Shown in pieces: positions 36,732 to 50,031 of a stretch of DNA of 64,000 nucleotides. Where the stretch lies: the NCBI RefSeq assembly GCF_022865105.1, contig NZ_JAKNYM010000002.1, positions 1,211,501 through 1,275,500 of the forward strand, in the 5' to 3' direction. The notes beneath the pieces were generated by a model that did not search any database, was not told the DNA's origin, and saw only the letters and a list, made by a program, of their open reading frames with translations. Within the stretch, counting starts at the first letter, position 1. Each line of letters begins with the position of its first letter. The position numbers and the translations under genes were made by a program. This stretch comes from Sphingomicrobium astaxanthinifaciens (lineage in GTDB: Bacteria > Pseudomonadota > Alphaproteobacteria > Sphingomonadales > Sphingomonadaceae).

Positions 36732-37142
36732 TCAGGCGGCGGCTTCGCCGAGGATCTCGGACGCGACCGAGATATATTTGCGCCCCGCGTCGCGCGCCGC
36801 GGCGACCGCGTCGGCCACGCTCATCGTCTTGCGCGCGCTCTCGAGCCGGATCAGCATCGGCAGGTTGATCCCCGCGATCACCTCGACGCAATTGGCATCG
36901 CCCATCAGGCTGATCGCCAGGTTGGAGGGGGTGCCGCCGAACAGGTCGGTGAGGATGATTACCCCTTCGCCCTGGTCGTTGCGCGCGATCGCCTCGGCGA
37001 TGTCGGAGCGCCGTGCCTCCATGTCGTCCTCGGGCCCGATACAGATGCCCTCGACCGCCTGTTGTTCGCCGACGACATGCTCCATCGCCGTGATGAACTC
37101 GGTCGCCAGGCGGCCGTGGGTGACCAAAACCAAACCGATCAT
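36732..37142 (-). CDS. PTS EIIA component, mannose/fructose type
   Basis: A 136-residue EIIA-Man-fold protein. The phosphorylated His9 is in LVLVTHGRLATEF, and VIILTDLFGGTPSNLA is the second signature. With no IIB, IIC or IID partner nearby it is the regulatory form, probably controlling transport or kinases by its phosphorylation state (family knowledge from rhizobia). Its start overlaps the rapZ stop by four bases. Confidence 0.93.
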   Translation of the reverse strand: MIGLVLVTHGRLATEFITAMEHVVGEQQAVEGICIGPEDDMEARRSDIAEAIARNDQGEGVIILTDLFGGTPSNLAISLMGDANCVEVIAGINLPMLIRLESARKTMSVADAVAAARDAGRKYISVASEILGEAAA

Positions 37143-38056
37143 GAAACCGCTCTGTCCTTCTTCCGCTTCTCGAACCGGTCGTCGGGCTGCGCTGCAAGGT
37201 CGCGATGCCTGATCGACACGTCATGACCCCTCGACCTGAGGCGAATGGCCATGTCTTCCGCCGCTGCCACCGAACGGTGTCGGCCCCCCGTACAGCCGAA
37301 TGCGATCGTCAGATAATGTTTGCCCGCTTCCCAATAGCGCGGAATAAGGTCAACCACCAATGTTTCAATCCGGTCCATGGTCTGGCCATAGGCTGGATCG
37401 GCAGAAACGTGAGTTTTCACGGCTTCGTCGCGCCCGGTGAGCGGTTTCAATTCGGGCACCCAGTGCGGATTGTCGAGGAATCGCATGTCGAAGGTGAGGT
37501 CGGCGGTGCGCGCGACTCCGCGCGCGAAGCCGAAGCTGGCGACGGTGATGACCGGCCGCTCGGCTCCGTCGCGAAAGCGGCTGCGCAGGTCCTCGCGCAG
37601 TTCGACCGGCTTCGTCGCGGTCGTCTCGATCACCGCATCGGCGCGCTCGCGCAGCGCCGCGAGCAGCCGCCGCTCGAGCCAGATCCCGTCCTCGGCCGGG
37701 CGGTCGTCGGCGAGCGGGTGGCGCCGCCGGGTCTCGTCGTAGCGTCGCGCCAGCTCGGTCGAATCGCAATCGAGGAACAGCAGTTCGGCCTCGATCCCCT
37801 CGAGCCCGTCGAGCGTCTCGAGCAGCGCGTCGGTCGAGAAACCGCGGCTGCGCATGTCGATCCCCACCGCCATCGGCGGCGGGTCGGCGCCCACGTCCTG
37901 CGCGACATAGGGTTCGAGCATCGCCACCGGCAGGTTGTCGACGATGTCCCAGCCCCAGTCCTCGAGCGTGTCGAGCGCGGTCGACTTGCCCGCCCCCGAC
38001 ATGCCGGTGACGACGAGCAGCCGGCGGCGGCGGCGTGGCGCGGGGGCGGGGGTCAT
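37139..38056 (-). CDS. rapZ: RNase adapter protein RapZ / nucleotide-binding family
   Basis: A 305-residue protein of the RapZ (formerly YvcJ/UPF0042) family. Walker A is VVTGMSGAGKSTALDTLEDWG; NLPVAM, GIDMRSRGF and the C-terminal FGCTGGRHRSVAAAEDMA are hallmark segments. In E. coli it delivers GlmZ RNA to RNase E; whether that applies here is unknown. ATG 38056 overlaps the hprK stop by four bases. Its place in a PTS-regulatory operon is conserved in proteobacteria. Confidence 0.95.
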   Translation of the reverse strand: MTPAPAPRRRRRLLVVTGMSGAGKSTALDTLEDWGWDIVDNLPVAMLEPYVAQDVGADPPPMAVGIDMRSRGFSTDALLETLDGLEGIEAELLFLDCDSTELARRYDETRRRHPLADDRPAEDGIWLERRLLAALRERADAVIETTATKPVELREDLRSRFRDGAERPVITVASFGFARGVARTADLTFDMRFLDNPHWVPELKPLTGRDEAVKTHVSADPAYGQTMDRIETLVVDLIPRYWEAGKHYLTIAFGCTGGRHRSVAAAEDMAIRLRSRGHDVSIRHRDLAAQPDDRFEKRKKDRAVS

Positions 38057-38484
38057 TGGCCGACCTCGCGGCGCAGCGCCTGTTCGACGAGGATCGGCGC
38101 CGAGGGGGCGCGCGCATCGAGGGCAAGGAGCGGGACGCGACAACCGAGCAAGGTCATTTCCTTTTCGTCGAGGGGGAATCGTTCGATCGGGCTGTCGAGC
38201 CCGATCGCCAGCGCGACGGGGACGTCGGCGACATGGGGCAGGTCGAGGATGCCGACCCCGCGGGCCTCGAGCTTGCCCGCGATCGTCGGCGGGGGCGAGG
38301 CGTGGAGCGCGTCGTGATCGAGGTGGACGATGGTCCGATCATCGGCGATCAGCTGGTGCCCGCGGTCGATGAGCCGCAGCGCGAGGTCCGACTTGCCTGA
38401 CCCCGAGGCGCCGAGGAACAGCACGGCGTTGCCGTGGATCGCCACGCTCGTGGCGTGGACGATGTCGCTCGACCCGTTCCTCAT
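38053..38484 (-). CDS. hprK: HPr kinase/phosphorylase, short alphaproteobacterial form
   Basis: A 143-residue protein comprising only the catalytic C-terminal domain of HprK. The P-loop is LFLGASGSGKSDLALRL and the following IADDRTIVHLD has the conserved Asp pair; GILDLPHV is the third signature. It would phosphorylate or dephosphorylate HPr on Ser49. The N-terminal DRTGG domain of Gram-positive HprK is absent, as usual in alphaproteobacteria. Four-base overlaps join it to chvG upstream and rapZ downstream. Confidence 0.93.
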   Translation of the reverse strand: MRNGSSDIVHATSVAIHGNAVLFLGASGSGKSDLALRLIDRGHQLIADDRTIVHLDHDALHASPPPTIAGKLEARGVGILDLPHVADVPVALAIGLDSPIERFPLDEKEMTLLGCRVPLLALDARAPSAPILVEQALRREVGQ

Positions 38485-40058
38485 GCGCCGTCCCACCCCG
38501 GCAGGAGGATGGTGAAGCAGGCGCCCTCGGCGCCGTCGTCGCGATCGCACACCATGATGTCCCCGTCATGGCCCTCCACGATCGCGCGCGCAATAGCCAG
38601 TCCGAGCCCCGAATGGCGCCCGAACTCGCGCGTGTCGGGGCGGTGCGAGTGGAACCGGTGGAAGATCGCGTCGCGTTCGTCCTCGGGCACGCCCGGTCCC
38701 TCGTCGGTGATGGTCAGGCGGATCATTCCGCCGTGGCGCACCAGCGTGATCGCGATGCAGCCCCGGGGCGGCGAGAAGCTGACCGCATTGTCGATCAGAT
38801 TGTCGATCGCGCGGGCGAGCCGGGTCGGTTCGCCGAAGACGAGGAAGGGGCCGCTGCCCTGCGTGGTCAGCGAGAAGCGCGCGTTGCCCGTCTCGCGCCG
38901 CTCCTCCCACGCGCGGATCAGCTGGCGCGCCAATTCGTCGAGCGGCACCGGCTCGAGCTGGGCCCGGGTGAGCTCGGCGTCGGTCCGCGCTGCCTCGGCG
39001 ATGTCGCTGATCAGCCGGTCGAGCCGGTTGACGTCCTGCCGGACGACATCGAGCAGTCGGTGGCGCACCTTGGCATCCTCGACCCGCTCGAGGCTGTCGA
39101 CCGCGCTACGCAGCGAGGCGAGGGGGTTCTTCAGCTCGTGGCTGACATCGGCGGCGAAGGCCTCGATCTTGTCGATCCGTTCCTGGAGCGCGCCCGACAT
39201 GTCGCTGACCGCGCGCGCGAGCGCGCCAACCTCGTCGTGGCGGCGCGGCAGCCGCGGCACGTTGACCTGCCGGGCGCGCCCGGTGCGCACACGGTGCGCG
39301 GCGAGCGCGATCCGGCGCAGCGGCCGCGCGATCGTGCGCGCGAGGAACAGCGACAGGCCGATCCCGATCGCCAGCGCGAAAGACAGGAGGATGGCGAGCG
39401 TCGAGCGCTCGCGCCGGACCCGGTCGGTATAGTCGCGGTCGTTGATGGTGGCGAGCAGGCTGCCGCCGCGCGGGGTCGGGACGGCGGCGGAGAAGACGGG
39501 GGTGCGGTCGGGCGCCTCGCGCACCCGCGTGACCACCTCGCCGCGGGCCCTGGCGGCGGCAATCTCGGGCCACGCCGCGGCCACGTCGCGGGCGGGTTCG
39601 GCGAAGGGCTCGATCGGCGGCGCGGCGACGAGCGCGTTGAACCCGCGGTCGATCACCCGCGCCGCCTTCTTGGTCCAGCGCTGGGTGGCGGGATCCTGCA
39701 GTTCGTAGGTGGGCGCGCCGCCCTCCCAGCTGTCGGCGACGAGGCGACCGTCGGGACCGTAGATGCGCAGCCGCGCGCCCTCCGCCGAGCCGAGCGCGGC
39801 GAGCAGGTCGAGCCGTTGCTGCTGCGGCACCCGCGCGCTCGCCAGTGCCGCGGCGGCAGCGTCCTTGGCGAGGCTGTCGACCCGTTCCTCGCGCAGCTGC
39901 GTGCGATAGGCGTCGAGCCACAGGATGCCGAGCGCGACGATGAGGATCGGCAGGATGTTGACCGCGAGGATACGGTGAACGAGCGTCCAGTAGCGCCAGA
40001 AGGCGGGGACATCGCCGCGGGCCCGCCTGCTCGATCCGGTGAAGGGCGGCGCGATCAT
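38481..40058 (-). CDS. chvG: Sensor histidine kinase ChvG
   Basis: A 525-residue membrane kinase. Two membrane helices ([19 protein letters not shown] and [20 protein letters not shown]) flank a periplasmic stimulus-sensing domain, then HAMP, the H-box [23 protein letters not shown]-box [14 protein letters not shown]1 [17 protein letters not shown] and G2 [18 protein letters not shown]. This matches ChvG/ExoS, which senses acid or envelope signals and controls surface and central-metabolism genes, in Agrobacterium including pckA (established knowledge). It is encoded between its regulator chvI and hprK, with ATGA overlaps at both ends. Confidence 0.93.
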   Translation of the reverse strand: MIAPPFTGSSRRARGDVPAFWRYWTLVHRILAVNILPILIVALGILWLDAYRTQLREERVDSLAKDAAAAALASARVPQQQRLDLLAALGSAEGARLRIYGPDGRLVADSWEGGAPTYELQDPATQRWTKKAARVIDRGFNALVAAPPIEPFAEPARDVAAAWPEIAAARARGEVVTRVREAPDRTPVFSAAVPTPRGGSLLATINDRDYTDRVRRERSTLAILLSFALAIGIGLSLFLARTIARPLRRIALAAHRVRTGRARQVNVPRLPRRHDEVGALARAVSDMSGALQERIDKIEAFAADVSHELKNPLASLRSAVDSLERVEDAKVRHRLLDVVRQDVNRLDRLISDIAEAARTDAELTRAQLEPVPLDELARQLIRAWEERRETGNARFSLTTQGSGPFLVFGEPTRLARAIDNLIDNAVSFSPPRGCIAITLVRHGGMIRLTITDEGPGVPEDERDAIFHRFHSHRPDTREFGRHSGLGLAIARAIVEGHDGDIMVCDRDDGAEGACFTILLPGWDGA

Positions 40059-40783
40059 TCCTCGCCGAACCGGTATCCGACCCCGTAGAGCGTCTCGATC
40101 GCGTCGAAGCTGCCGTCGATCGCGCGAAACTTGCGGCGGATCCGCTTGATGTGGCTGTCGATCGTGCGATCGTCGACGAAGACATCGTCCTGGTAGGCGG
40201 CGTCGAGCAGCTGGTTGCGCGACTTCACCACCCCGGGGCGCTGCGCGAGGCTGTCGAGGATGAGGAATTCGGTCACCGTCAGCGTCACCGGCTCGCCGTC
40301 CCAGCTCACCTTGTGGCGGGCCGGGTCCATTTCGAGCCGCCCGCGCCGGACGAGCGCGCCGGCGTCGTCCTCGCCGCCCTGCTCGCCGTTGCCGCGCGCC
40401 AGCTCCTGTCGCCGCAGGAGCGCGCGGATGCGCGCGATCAGCAGCCGCTGCGAGAAAGGCTTGGTGATATAGTCGTCGGCGCCTGCGCCGAGCCCCTCGG
40501 CCTCGTCGAGCTCGTCATCCTTTGAGGTCAGGAAGATCACCGGCATGATGCTGAGCGGGGGCTCGGCGGCGCGCACGCGGCGCAGCAGTTCGAGCCCGTC
40601 CATCTGCGGCATCTTGATGTCGAACACGCCGAGGTCGGGCGGGTTCTCGGCAAAGGCCCGCAGCGCCGCGGCGCCGTCGGAATAGACGCGGGTCCCGAAC
40701 CCCTCGGCCTGGAGGGCGATCGACACGGAAGTGAGGATATTCCGGTCGTCGTCAACGAGCGCGATCATCTGCGTCATTGTCAT
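40055..40783 (-). CDS. chvI: Response regulator ChvI
   Basis: A 242-residue OmpR-family regulator. The receiver has the acidic pocket ALVDDDRN, phospho-acceptor Asp in [12 protein letters not shown] and Lys in DDYITKPFS; the winged-helix domain ends in [17 protein letters not shown] and [16 protein letters not shown] 40783 has AAGG before it; ATG 40777 ([11 protein letters not shown]) is also possible. It is the first gene of the six-gene PTS-type operon and is divergent from pckA, a known ChvI target in relatives. Confidence 0.93.
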   Translation of the reverse strand: MTMTQMIALVDDDRNILTSVSIALQAEGFGTRVYSDGAAALRAFAENPPDLGVFDIKMPQMDGLELLRRVRAAEPPLSIMPVIFLTSKDDELDEAEGLGAGADDYITKPFSQRLLIARIRALLRRQELARGNGEQGGEDDAGALVRRGRLEMDPARHKVSWDGEPVTLTVTEFLILDSLAQRPGVVKSRNQLLDAAYQDDVFVDDRTIDSHIKRIRRKFRAIDGSFDAIETLYGVGYRFGEE

Positions 40784-40819
40784 CGGCCTTGGCGGTTTCG
40801 CGACGGGAACACAAGATTC

Positions 40820-40848
40820 TTCGGCGCGTGAACGTTCACAGCCTAGAC
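40820..40848 (+). promoter_or_regulatory. Candidate pckA promoter with palindromic operator in the spacer
   Basis: CTAGAC (40843-40848) is a fair -10, with a weak -35 TTCGGC (40820-40825) 17 bp upstream. The spacer holds a perfect 12-bp palindrome GTGAACGTTCAC (40828-40839), which could bind a regulator of pckA and/or of divergent chvI. It is not a match to a ChvI site that I can name. Confidence 0.45.
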
Positions 40849-40937
40849 CCGTCGGGGTGATGGTGCCAGTAGGCGGCTGCACGCGTATGCGGCGGCCGGG
40901 ACGGCGTCGCCGACTGCAAAAGTTGAAAGGAAATCAA

Positions 40938-42542
<1,605 letters not shown>

Positions 42543-42567
42543 GTCACCGACCGACCCCGTCAGGAGA

Positions 42568-42604
42568 GCGAGAGGCCCGGTGGAGCGATCCGCCGGGCCT
42601 CTTC
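42568..42604 (+). terminator. Rho-independent terminator after pckA
   Basis: GAGGCCCGG (42572-42580) pairs with CCGGGCCTC (42593-42601) in a GC-rich stem extended by outer pairs, followed by TTCCCTT. Confidence 0.75.
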
Positions 42605-42621
42605 CCTTGGTGGAGACGATG

Positions 42622-43068
42622 ATGAGCGACGACGCGCCGCGCCTGTTCGCGGGCGATGCCGAGATCGAGCGGTTGGGGGAGGGACTGGTCGCCCGCGACC
42701 TCGCGCGCGAGGACTGGACGCACGAGGCGCATCTGGCGGCGACCACCTATCTGCTCCTGCGGCGCCGCGACCTCGACCTCGACGCTGAGCTACCCGGGCT
42801 TATTCGCCGCTTCAACGAGAGCGTGGGCGGGGTGAATGACGACAGTCAGGGCTATCACGACACGATCACCAAGGTCTTCCTCGCGGGCATCCGGCACTAT
42901 CTGGCCACGACGGGCGAGGGGGCGAGCCTTGCCGAAACGGTCAACGGGCTGCTCCAGTCCGACATGGGACGGCGCGACTGGCCGCGCCGTTTCTATAGCG
43001 AGGAGCGGTTGTCGAGCGTGGCGGCGCGGCGCGGGTTCGTCGTCCCCGACCTCGCGCCGCTGCCCTAG
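42622..43068 (+). CDS. Hypothetical cytosolic protein
   Basis: A 148-residue soluble protein, probably all helical. The segment REDWTHEAHLAATTYLLLRR is distinctive and contains His and Asp/Glu residues that could bind metal; RFNESVGGVNDDSQGYHDTITKVFLAG and RFYSEERLSSVAARRGFVVPDL follow. I recall this pattern from proteins of unknown function, without a name. Start at ATG 42622 or the adjacent ATG 42619, behind GGTGGAG. It stands alone between two terminators, so it is probably monocistronic. Confidence 0.7.
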   Translation: MSDDAPRLFAGDAEIERLGEGLVARDLAREDWTHEAHLAATTYLLLRRRDLDLDAELPGLIRRFNESVGGVNDDSQGYHDTITKVFLAGIRHYLATTGEGASLAETVNGLLQSDMGRRDWPRRFYSEERLSSVAARRGFVVPDLAPLP

Positions 43069-43083
43069 GCGCGGCGCATCAAA

Positions 43084-43120
43084 AAGGCCCGCCCGTCAGC
43101 GACGACGGGCGGGCCTTCTT
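43084..43120. terminator. Strong bidirectional terminator
   Basis: A perfect 14-bp stem, AAGGCCCGCCCGTC (43084-43097) with GACGGGCGGGCCTT (43104-43117), flanked by A5 and a T-rich tract, between convergent genes ending at 43068 and 43141. Confidence 0.92.
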
Positions 43121-43140
43121 TTTCCGGTTGATCGAATGCC

Positions 43141-43578
43141 TTAGGCGGCGGCCTTCACTTCGCGCAGCGTGATGTCGAAGGTCAGCGTCTCGCCCGCGAG
43201 CGGGTGGTTGCCGTCGGCCTTCACGCTGTCGTCGCCGACCTCGATGATGACGAGGTTGATCGGCTGCCCGGTCGGCGCCTGCGCCTGCAGCCCCATGCCG
43301 GGCTGGGGTGCCATCTCGGCGGGCAGGTTGGCGCGCGGGATGTCGATGATGAGTTCGGGGCGGCGCGGGCCGAAGCCGTTCTCGCAGGCCAGTTCGACGG
43401 TCTTCTGTTCGCCTTCCTCCATGCCGGTCAGCGCGGCCTCGATCGGCGGGAAGATCTCGCCCCCGCCGAGCGTGATGGTCTGCGGCCCGTCCTGCTGGGT
43501 GTTGCCGACAATGGTCCCGTCGTCCTTCTTGACGGTGAAATCGATGGTGACGGTGTCACCTTCGCGTGCAGTGGTCAT
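43141..43578 (-). CDS. FKBP-type peptidyl-prolyl isomerase, SlyD-like
   Basis: A 145-residue cytosolic isomerase with the SlyD layout: split FKBP strands (REGDTVTIDFTVKKDDGTIVGNT, LGGGEIFPPIEAALTGMEEGEQKTVEL), an insert-in-flap domain (residues about 70-120) and the conserved DGNHPLAGETLTFDITL. The His-rich metal-binding tail of E. coli SlyD is absent. ATG 43578 is the family start. A possible promoter on the minus strand is TTGACA (43690-43685) with GACAAT (43666-43661), 18-bp spacer. Confidence 0.9.
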   Translation of the reverse strand: MTTAREGDTVTIDFTVKKDDGTIVGNTQQDGPQTITLGGGEIFPPIEAALTGMEEGEQKTVELACENGFGPRRPELIIDIPRANLPAEMAPQPGMGLQAQAPTGQPINLVIIEVGDDSVKADGNHPLAGETLTFDITLREVKAAA

Positions 43579-43700
43579 GATGATCCTTCGATGTTCGGGG
43601 ATGGTACTGGCCCGGGTCGGGGGCGGAGACGCGTTCTCCGCTCCAGGAGCCTTAGGGGCCATTGTCGCAAGCCGGGGGGGCGGGTGTCAAATCGGCGCCC

Positions 43701-44282
43701 CTAGCGCTGCGTGTCGGGGCATGCCGGCCAGACCGTCTGGCCCGAAATGGCCTTGCGCAGCTGCCCATAGGACCATGTGTTGCCGTCGATGAAGAAGGCC
43801 TTCATCGCGTCCCACGCCGGACCCGATCCGTAGCCCAGCCCCCAGCTCACCAGCCGCGTCCTCCCGGAAGCCTCGGGATGGAACTCGATCAGGTTGAACA
43901 GATTGCCGCGCGCCGAATAGACCGTGTCATTCATCCAGTCGGCCTCGCGAGCCACGTCGAGATCGGACTGGAGGGTGAGCATGCGCCGGGGCACGTAGTT
44001 GACGATCCGGAGCGTGATCGTACCCGGGTCGCCGATGCGCGCGCAGGGATCGTAATGGGTTCGGATCGATCCCCCCGGACGCAGGTCGACAGCGGCAACC
44101 GGCGCCATCCAGGCGCCGACCTTGTCAGCTTCGGTGAAATAGGCCCAGGCGTCCTCCACCCCGACGTCGAGCTCGACCTCGTGCCGCACCAGGTCCTGCT
44201 GCGGCGCGGCGGTCTGGGCGATGGCCGATGCGGGCAGGAGGGCGAGGGGCGCCAAGGCATTTCGCATCCGTCGCACCATCAT
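43701..44282 (-). CDS. Exported SRPBCC/START-like protein
   Basis: A 193-residue protein with a signal peptide (MRNALAPLALLPASAIAQ) and one SRPBCC/AHSA1-type ligand-binding domain: VRHEVELDVGVEDAWAYFTEADKVGAWMAP, GGSIRTHYDP, RLVSWGLGYGSGPAWDAMKAFF. Most members of this fold are cytosolic, so export is unusual. Start at ATG 44282 or 44279. It lies downstream of the DUF885 gene and upstream of FKBP on the same strand. Ligand unknown. Confidence 0.78.
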   Translation of the reverse strand: MMVRRMRNALAPLALLPASAIAQTAAPQQDLVRHEVELDVGVEDAWAYFTEADKVGAWMAPVAAVDLRPGGSIRTHYDPCARIGDPGTITLRIVNYVPRRMLTLQSDLDVAREADWMNDTVYSARGNLFNLIEFHPEASGRTRLVSWGLGYGSGPAWDAMKAFFIDGNTWSYGQLRKAISGQTVWPACPDTQR

Positions 44283-44357
44283 CTCGGCCTCCTCGCGCAC
44301 CTCGAGTGCCGCCGCTTACCATGGCGGGGGGGGGCAGATGAAGGGCCGCGCGCGGCC

Positions 44358-46187
44358 TCAGCCCGCCGCGATATAGCGGCTCACGTTCTTGGCGAGCACA
44401 TCCATCGGCACGTCGCCGCCCTTGATGACCGCATCGTTGAAGCCCTTGAAGCGGTAAGCGCTGCCCATCTCCGCTTTGGCCCGGTCGCGTTCGCGGTTGA
44501 TGGCGATGTGGCCCACCTCGTAGCTGCACGCCTGCCCGGGCCAGCTACAATAGCGGTCGATCTCGGGGGCGACTTCGGCGATCGGGTTGCCATTGGTCTC
44601 GTGGAACCACTGCACCGCCTGGTCGCGGCCCCAGCCCTTGGCGTGGAGGCCGGTGTCGACGACCAGTCGACAGGCGCGGAAGGCGATCGACTGGAGATAG
44701 CCCAGCTTGAAGACCTCGTTGCCCTTGTAGACGCCGAGTTCGTCGGCGAGCTGCTCGGCATAGAGCGCCCAGCCTTCCGAATAGGCACCGAAGGCGAGCA
44801 GCGTGCGGATGAGCGGCAGCTGGTTGGCATATTCGCCCTGCCAGACATGGCCGGGGATCGCCTCGTGGTGGAGCAGGCTCGGGAGCGAGAACTTGGGGTG
44901 GATGCTGGTGTCGAGCAGGTTTATCCAGAACTTGCCCGGCACGCTGCCGTCGATCGACCCCGCGCCGCCATAGGCGCCCGGCGCGCCCGGCTCTTCCTCG
45001 GGCGGCAGGCGGCGGATCTCTACATTGCCCGGCGCCAGCGTGTCGAAGGCATTGGGCATCTCGGCACGGATGATCTCGAGCCGCTCGTCGAGGAAGGCGA
45101 GCAGCTGCTCGCGGCCCGCGTCGGTGTTGGGGAAGAGATAGTCGGGGTCCTCGCCGAGCGCCTTCATCCGCTCGCCCACCGTGCCGCTGGTGTAGCCGAC
45201 ACCCTTCAGGATCGTGTCCATCTCGGCGTAGATCTCGTCGAGCCGGTCGAAGCCGAGCTGGTGGATTTCGTCGGGCGAGAGGGTGGTGGTGGTCGCGGCC
45301 TTCAGGGCCCAGCCGTAGAAGTCGCTGCCGTGGGGGCGCGCATCGATACCGGGGGCGCTAGCGGCGAGGGGACGCTGGCGTTCCATCTCGGCGATCTGGC
45401 GCTGCATCGCGGGGGCGACCTGCTGCGCGGCGATCGCATGGGCGCGGGCAGCCCAGTCGCCCGCGAAGTCGGCGCGGCGAGCGAGCGAGGTGACGAGCGT
45501 GCCGTCCTCGGCGAGCATGTTGGCGCGCGCGGCGCGCATCTGCGGCAGCGCCTTGTCGATGAGGAAGTCGGGGGGGACGAGCCCTTCGTCCTCAGCCGCC
45601 ATCCGCATCCGCAGCGTCTCGCCGTCCAATTGCTCGGCGAAGCTTTCGAGGCGCGCGAGATAGGCTTCGGCATCGGCCGGCGTCTCGACCGTGTGGCTGC
45701 TGTCGAGGAAGCGGGGCACGTCGAGATAGGCGCCCACATTCTGGATCACGACATAGGGGGTGTTGCGCCAGCTGCCGACGGTGGCGTCGCCATAGGGCAG
45801 CGCCATCCCCTCGAGCGCGGTGGCGTAGGCCGAGCGCACCACCTCGACGCTGGTGCGCGTGTCGGCATCGAGCGTATCGGGATCGACACCGTCGAGGCTG
45901 CGAAGATCGGCGGCGATGCGCGCCTCGAGCGCGGCGCGGCCCGCGGGACTGCGATCCTCGAGCCGCGACTTGAGCGGCGCGCGCGACCCCTCGTCGATGC
46001 CCAGCGTGGTCGCTTCCTCGGGCTTGAGCCACAACAGGTTCTCGGCGATGCGGTCGAGCAGCGCGGGAACCTCGTCCGCCGCGAGCGCGCGCGTCGGGGC
46101 GAGCGCCGGGGGCGCGGCGCACCCCGCCAGCACGAGGGTGGAGGTACCGGCGGCGAGCGCCTCGCGGCGGGTGAGGTCGAGCGACAT
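44358..46187 (-). CDS. DUF885 family exported metallohydrolase
   Basis: A 609-residue protein with a Tat-like, lipobox-containing leader (TRREALAAGTSTLVLAGCAA), so it is probably a periplasmic lipoprotein. The DUF885 signature HHEAIPGHVWQGEY lies around residue 437 and is a HExxH-like zinc site (HEAxPGH); FGAYSEGWALYAEQLADELG follows, as in carboxypeptidase-like members. It is predicted to hydrolyse peptides or esters; the substrate is unknown. Sphingomonads carry several copies of this family. Co-directional SRPBCC gene lies downstream. Confidence 0.88.
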   Translation of the reverse strand: MSLDLTRREALAAGTSTLVLAGCAAPPALAPTRALAADEVPALLDRIAENLLWLKPEEATTLGIDEGSRAPLKSRLEDRSPAGRAALEARIAADLRSLDGVDPDTLDADTRTSVEVVRSAYATALEGMALPYGDATVGSWRNTPYVVIQNVGAYLDVPRFLDSSHTVETPADAEAYLARLESFAEQLDGETLRMRMAAEDEGLVPPDFLIDKALPQMRAARANMLAEDGTLVTSLARRADFAGDWAARAHAIAAQQVAPAMQRQIAEMERQRPLAASAPGIDARPHGSDFYGWALKAATTTTLSPDEIHQLGFDRLDEIYAEMDTILKGVGYTSGTVGERMKALGEDPDYLFPNTDAGREQLLAFLDERLEIIRAEMPNAFDTLAPGNVEIRRLPPEEEPGAPGAYGGAGSIDGSVPGKFWINLLDTSIHPKFSLPSLLHHEAIPGHVWQGEYANQLPLIRTLLAFGAYSEGWALYAEQLADELGVYKGNEVFKLGYLQSIAFRACRLVVDTGLHAKGWGRDQAVQWFHETNGNPIAEVAPEIDRYCSWPGQACSYEVGHIAINRERDRAKAEMGSAYRFKGFNDAVIKGGDVPMDVLAKNVSRYIAAG

Positions 46188-46213
46188 CGAGGTCTCCTAG
46201 AGGAACAGCAAGG

Positions 46214-46672
46214 TCAGGCGGGGGGCAGCGCCTCGGGAGCGGCGACGATCAACCGGGTGCCCTCGACCGCGCGGATCTCGAGCCGGTCGCCCGCCTTGGC
46301 GCCGACCGGGCCGCGCGCGTTCCACTCGCTGTCGCCCAGTTTCACCCGGCCCTCGCCATGCGGGAAATCGGTCGCGGCGGTGACGCTGCGCCCGATCACC
46401 TGCATCGAGCGCTCGTTGAGCATGCCGTCCGATTCATCGATCGCGGGGCGGGCATAGACACGTCGCCCGATCAGCACCGCGACGCTGGTATAGACCGCGA
46501 ACAGCACCAGCGTCTCGGTGGTGCCGAGGTCGAAGCCCCAGGCGAACAGCCCCGCCGCGATCGCGGCGAGCCCGACGAAGGCGAGGAAGACGCCGGGCAG
46601 CATCAGTTCGGCGGCGAGCAGGAGGATGCCGCCGATCACCCACCAGCCGCCGGGCGGGATCTCGCCCAGCAT
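46214..46672 (-). CDS. NfeD-family membrane protein
   Basis: A 152-residue protein with three to four membrane helices (WWVIGGILLLAAELMLPGVFLAFVGLAAI, LVLFAVYTSVAVLIG) and a C-terminal OB-fold (VKLGDSEWNARGPVGAKAGDRLEIRAVEGTRLIV). NfeD proteins pair with stomatin/Band7 proteins in membrane quality control; the partner is directly upstream with a four-base overlap (ATGA). Confidence 0.9.
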   Translation of the reverse strand: MLGEIPPGGWWVIGGILLLAAELMLPGVFLAFVGLAAIAAGLFAWGFDLGTTETLVLFAVYTSVAVLIGRRVYARPAIDESDGMLNERSMQVIGRSVTAATDFPHGEGRVKLGDSEWNARGPVGAKAGDRLEIRAVEGTRLIVAAPEALPPA

Positions 46673-47646
46673 CAGTCGCGCCCCGTCTTGGGCAGCCCGG
46701 TGCCGCCCGCGTTGCCCGAGATGCGCGCGGCGACGTCGCCGTCCTTGCCGAGCACTTCCTTCGACAGTTCGGCGATCCCGCCGAGCGAGCCGATGAGGTT
46801 GGTCGCCTCGACCGGGAAGAGGATGGTCTTGGCATTGGGACTGGTGGCGAACTTGCCGATCGCGTCGACATATTTCTGCGCGATAAAATAGTTGATCGCC
46901 TGCTTGTCGCCGCTCGCGATGGCTTCCGACACGACCTGCGTGGCCTTGGCCTCGGCCTCGGCGAGCCGCACGCGCGCCTCGGCTTCGGCGAAGGCCGCCT
47001 CGCGCTCGCCCTCGGCCTCGAGGATCTGGCCCTGCTTCTCGCCCTCGGCGCGCAGGATCTCCGACTGGCGCTCGCCCTCGGCCTCGAGGATGGCGGCGCG
47101 TTTCTCGCGCTCGGCCTTCATCTGGCGGGTCATCGCGTTGACGATGTCGGCGGGCGGGCGGATGTCCTTGATCTCGACGCGGGTGATCTTGACCCCCCAC
47201 GCCTCGGTCGCCTGGTCGACGACGCTCAGCAGCCGGGCGTTGATCTCGTCGCGCTTGGACAGCGTCTCGTCGAGGTCCATCGAGCCCATCACGGTCCGCA
47301 GGTTGGTGGTCGAGAGCGCCATCAGCGAGGAATAGAGGTCGCTCACCTCATAGGCGGCCTTCGCGGCGTCGAGCACCTGGAAGAAGACGACACCGTCGAC
47401 GCTGACCATCGCATTGTCGCGGGTGATGATTTCCTGGCCCGGAATGTCCACGACCTGCTCCATCATGTTGATCTTGTGGCCGACGCGATAGAAGATCGGC
47501 GGCACGAAGTTGAAGCCCGGGGTCGCGGTGCGGGTGAACCGCCCGAAATGCTCGATCGTATAGCGATAGCCCTGGCGCACGATCTTGATCGCCGCGGCGA
47601 AGTAGAGAAACACGAAAAAGGCGAGTACGCCGACAATGAGTTCCAT
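46672..47646 (-). CDS. SPFH/Band7 stomatin-like protein (QmcA type)
   Basis: A 324-residue protein with one N-terminal membrane helix (ELIVGVLAFFVFLYFAAAIKI), a Band7 domain (IKIVRQGYRYTIEHFGRFT, VDIPGQEIITRDNAMVSVDG) and a long Ala/Glu coiled coil with repeated EAEGER/EGEKQ units that should drive oligomer formation. This is the QmcA/HflK-like scaffold class, paired with NfeD. ATG 47646 follows GGGGGA. It is divergent from a CitE-like lyase gene over 51 bp. Confidence 0.92.
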   Translation of the reverse strand: MELIVGVLAFFVFLYFAAAIKIVRQGYRYTIEHFGRFTRTATPGFNFVPPIFYRVGHKINMMEQVVDIPGQEIITRDNAMVSVDGVVFFQVLDAAKAAYEVSDLYSSLMALSTTNLRTVMGSMDLDETLSKRDEINARLLSVVDQATEAWGVKITRVEIKDIRPPADIVNAMTRQMKAEREKRAAILEAEGERQSEILRAEGEKQGQILEAEGEREAAFAEAEARVRLAEAEAKATQVVSEAIASGDKQAINYFIAQKYVDAIGKFATSPNAKTILFPVEATNLIGSLGGIAELSKEVLGKDGDVAARISGNAGGTGLPKTGRD

Positions 47647-47697
47647 CGAAAGTCCCCCGGAATGGTTGGTCGCGGGCATGATGCAGGAGGGGTGCAC

Positions 47698-50021
<2,324 letters not shown>

Positions 50022-50031
50022 CACGCGTCGC

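Noticed and set aside
43662-46457. A 931-residue plus-strand frame opposite the DUF885 and SRPBCC genes
   Set aside because: Shadow of the minus-strand genes; low-complexity composition and no start signal or family motif.
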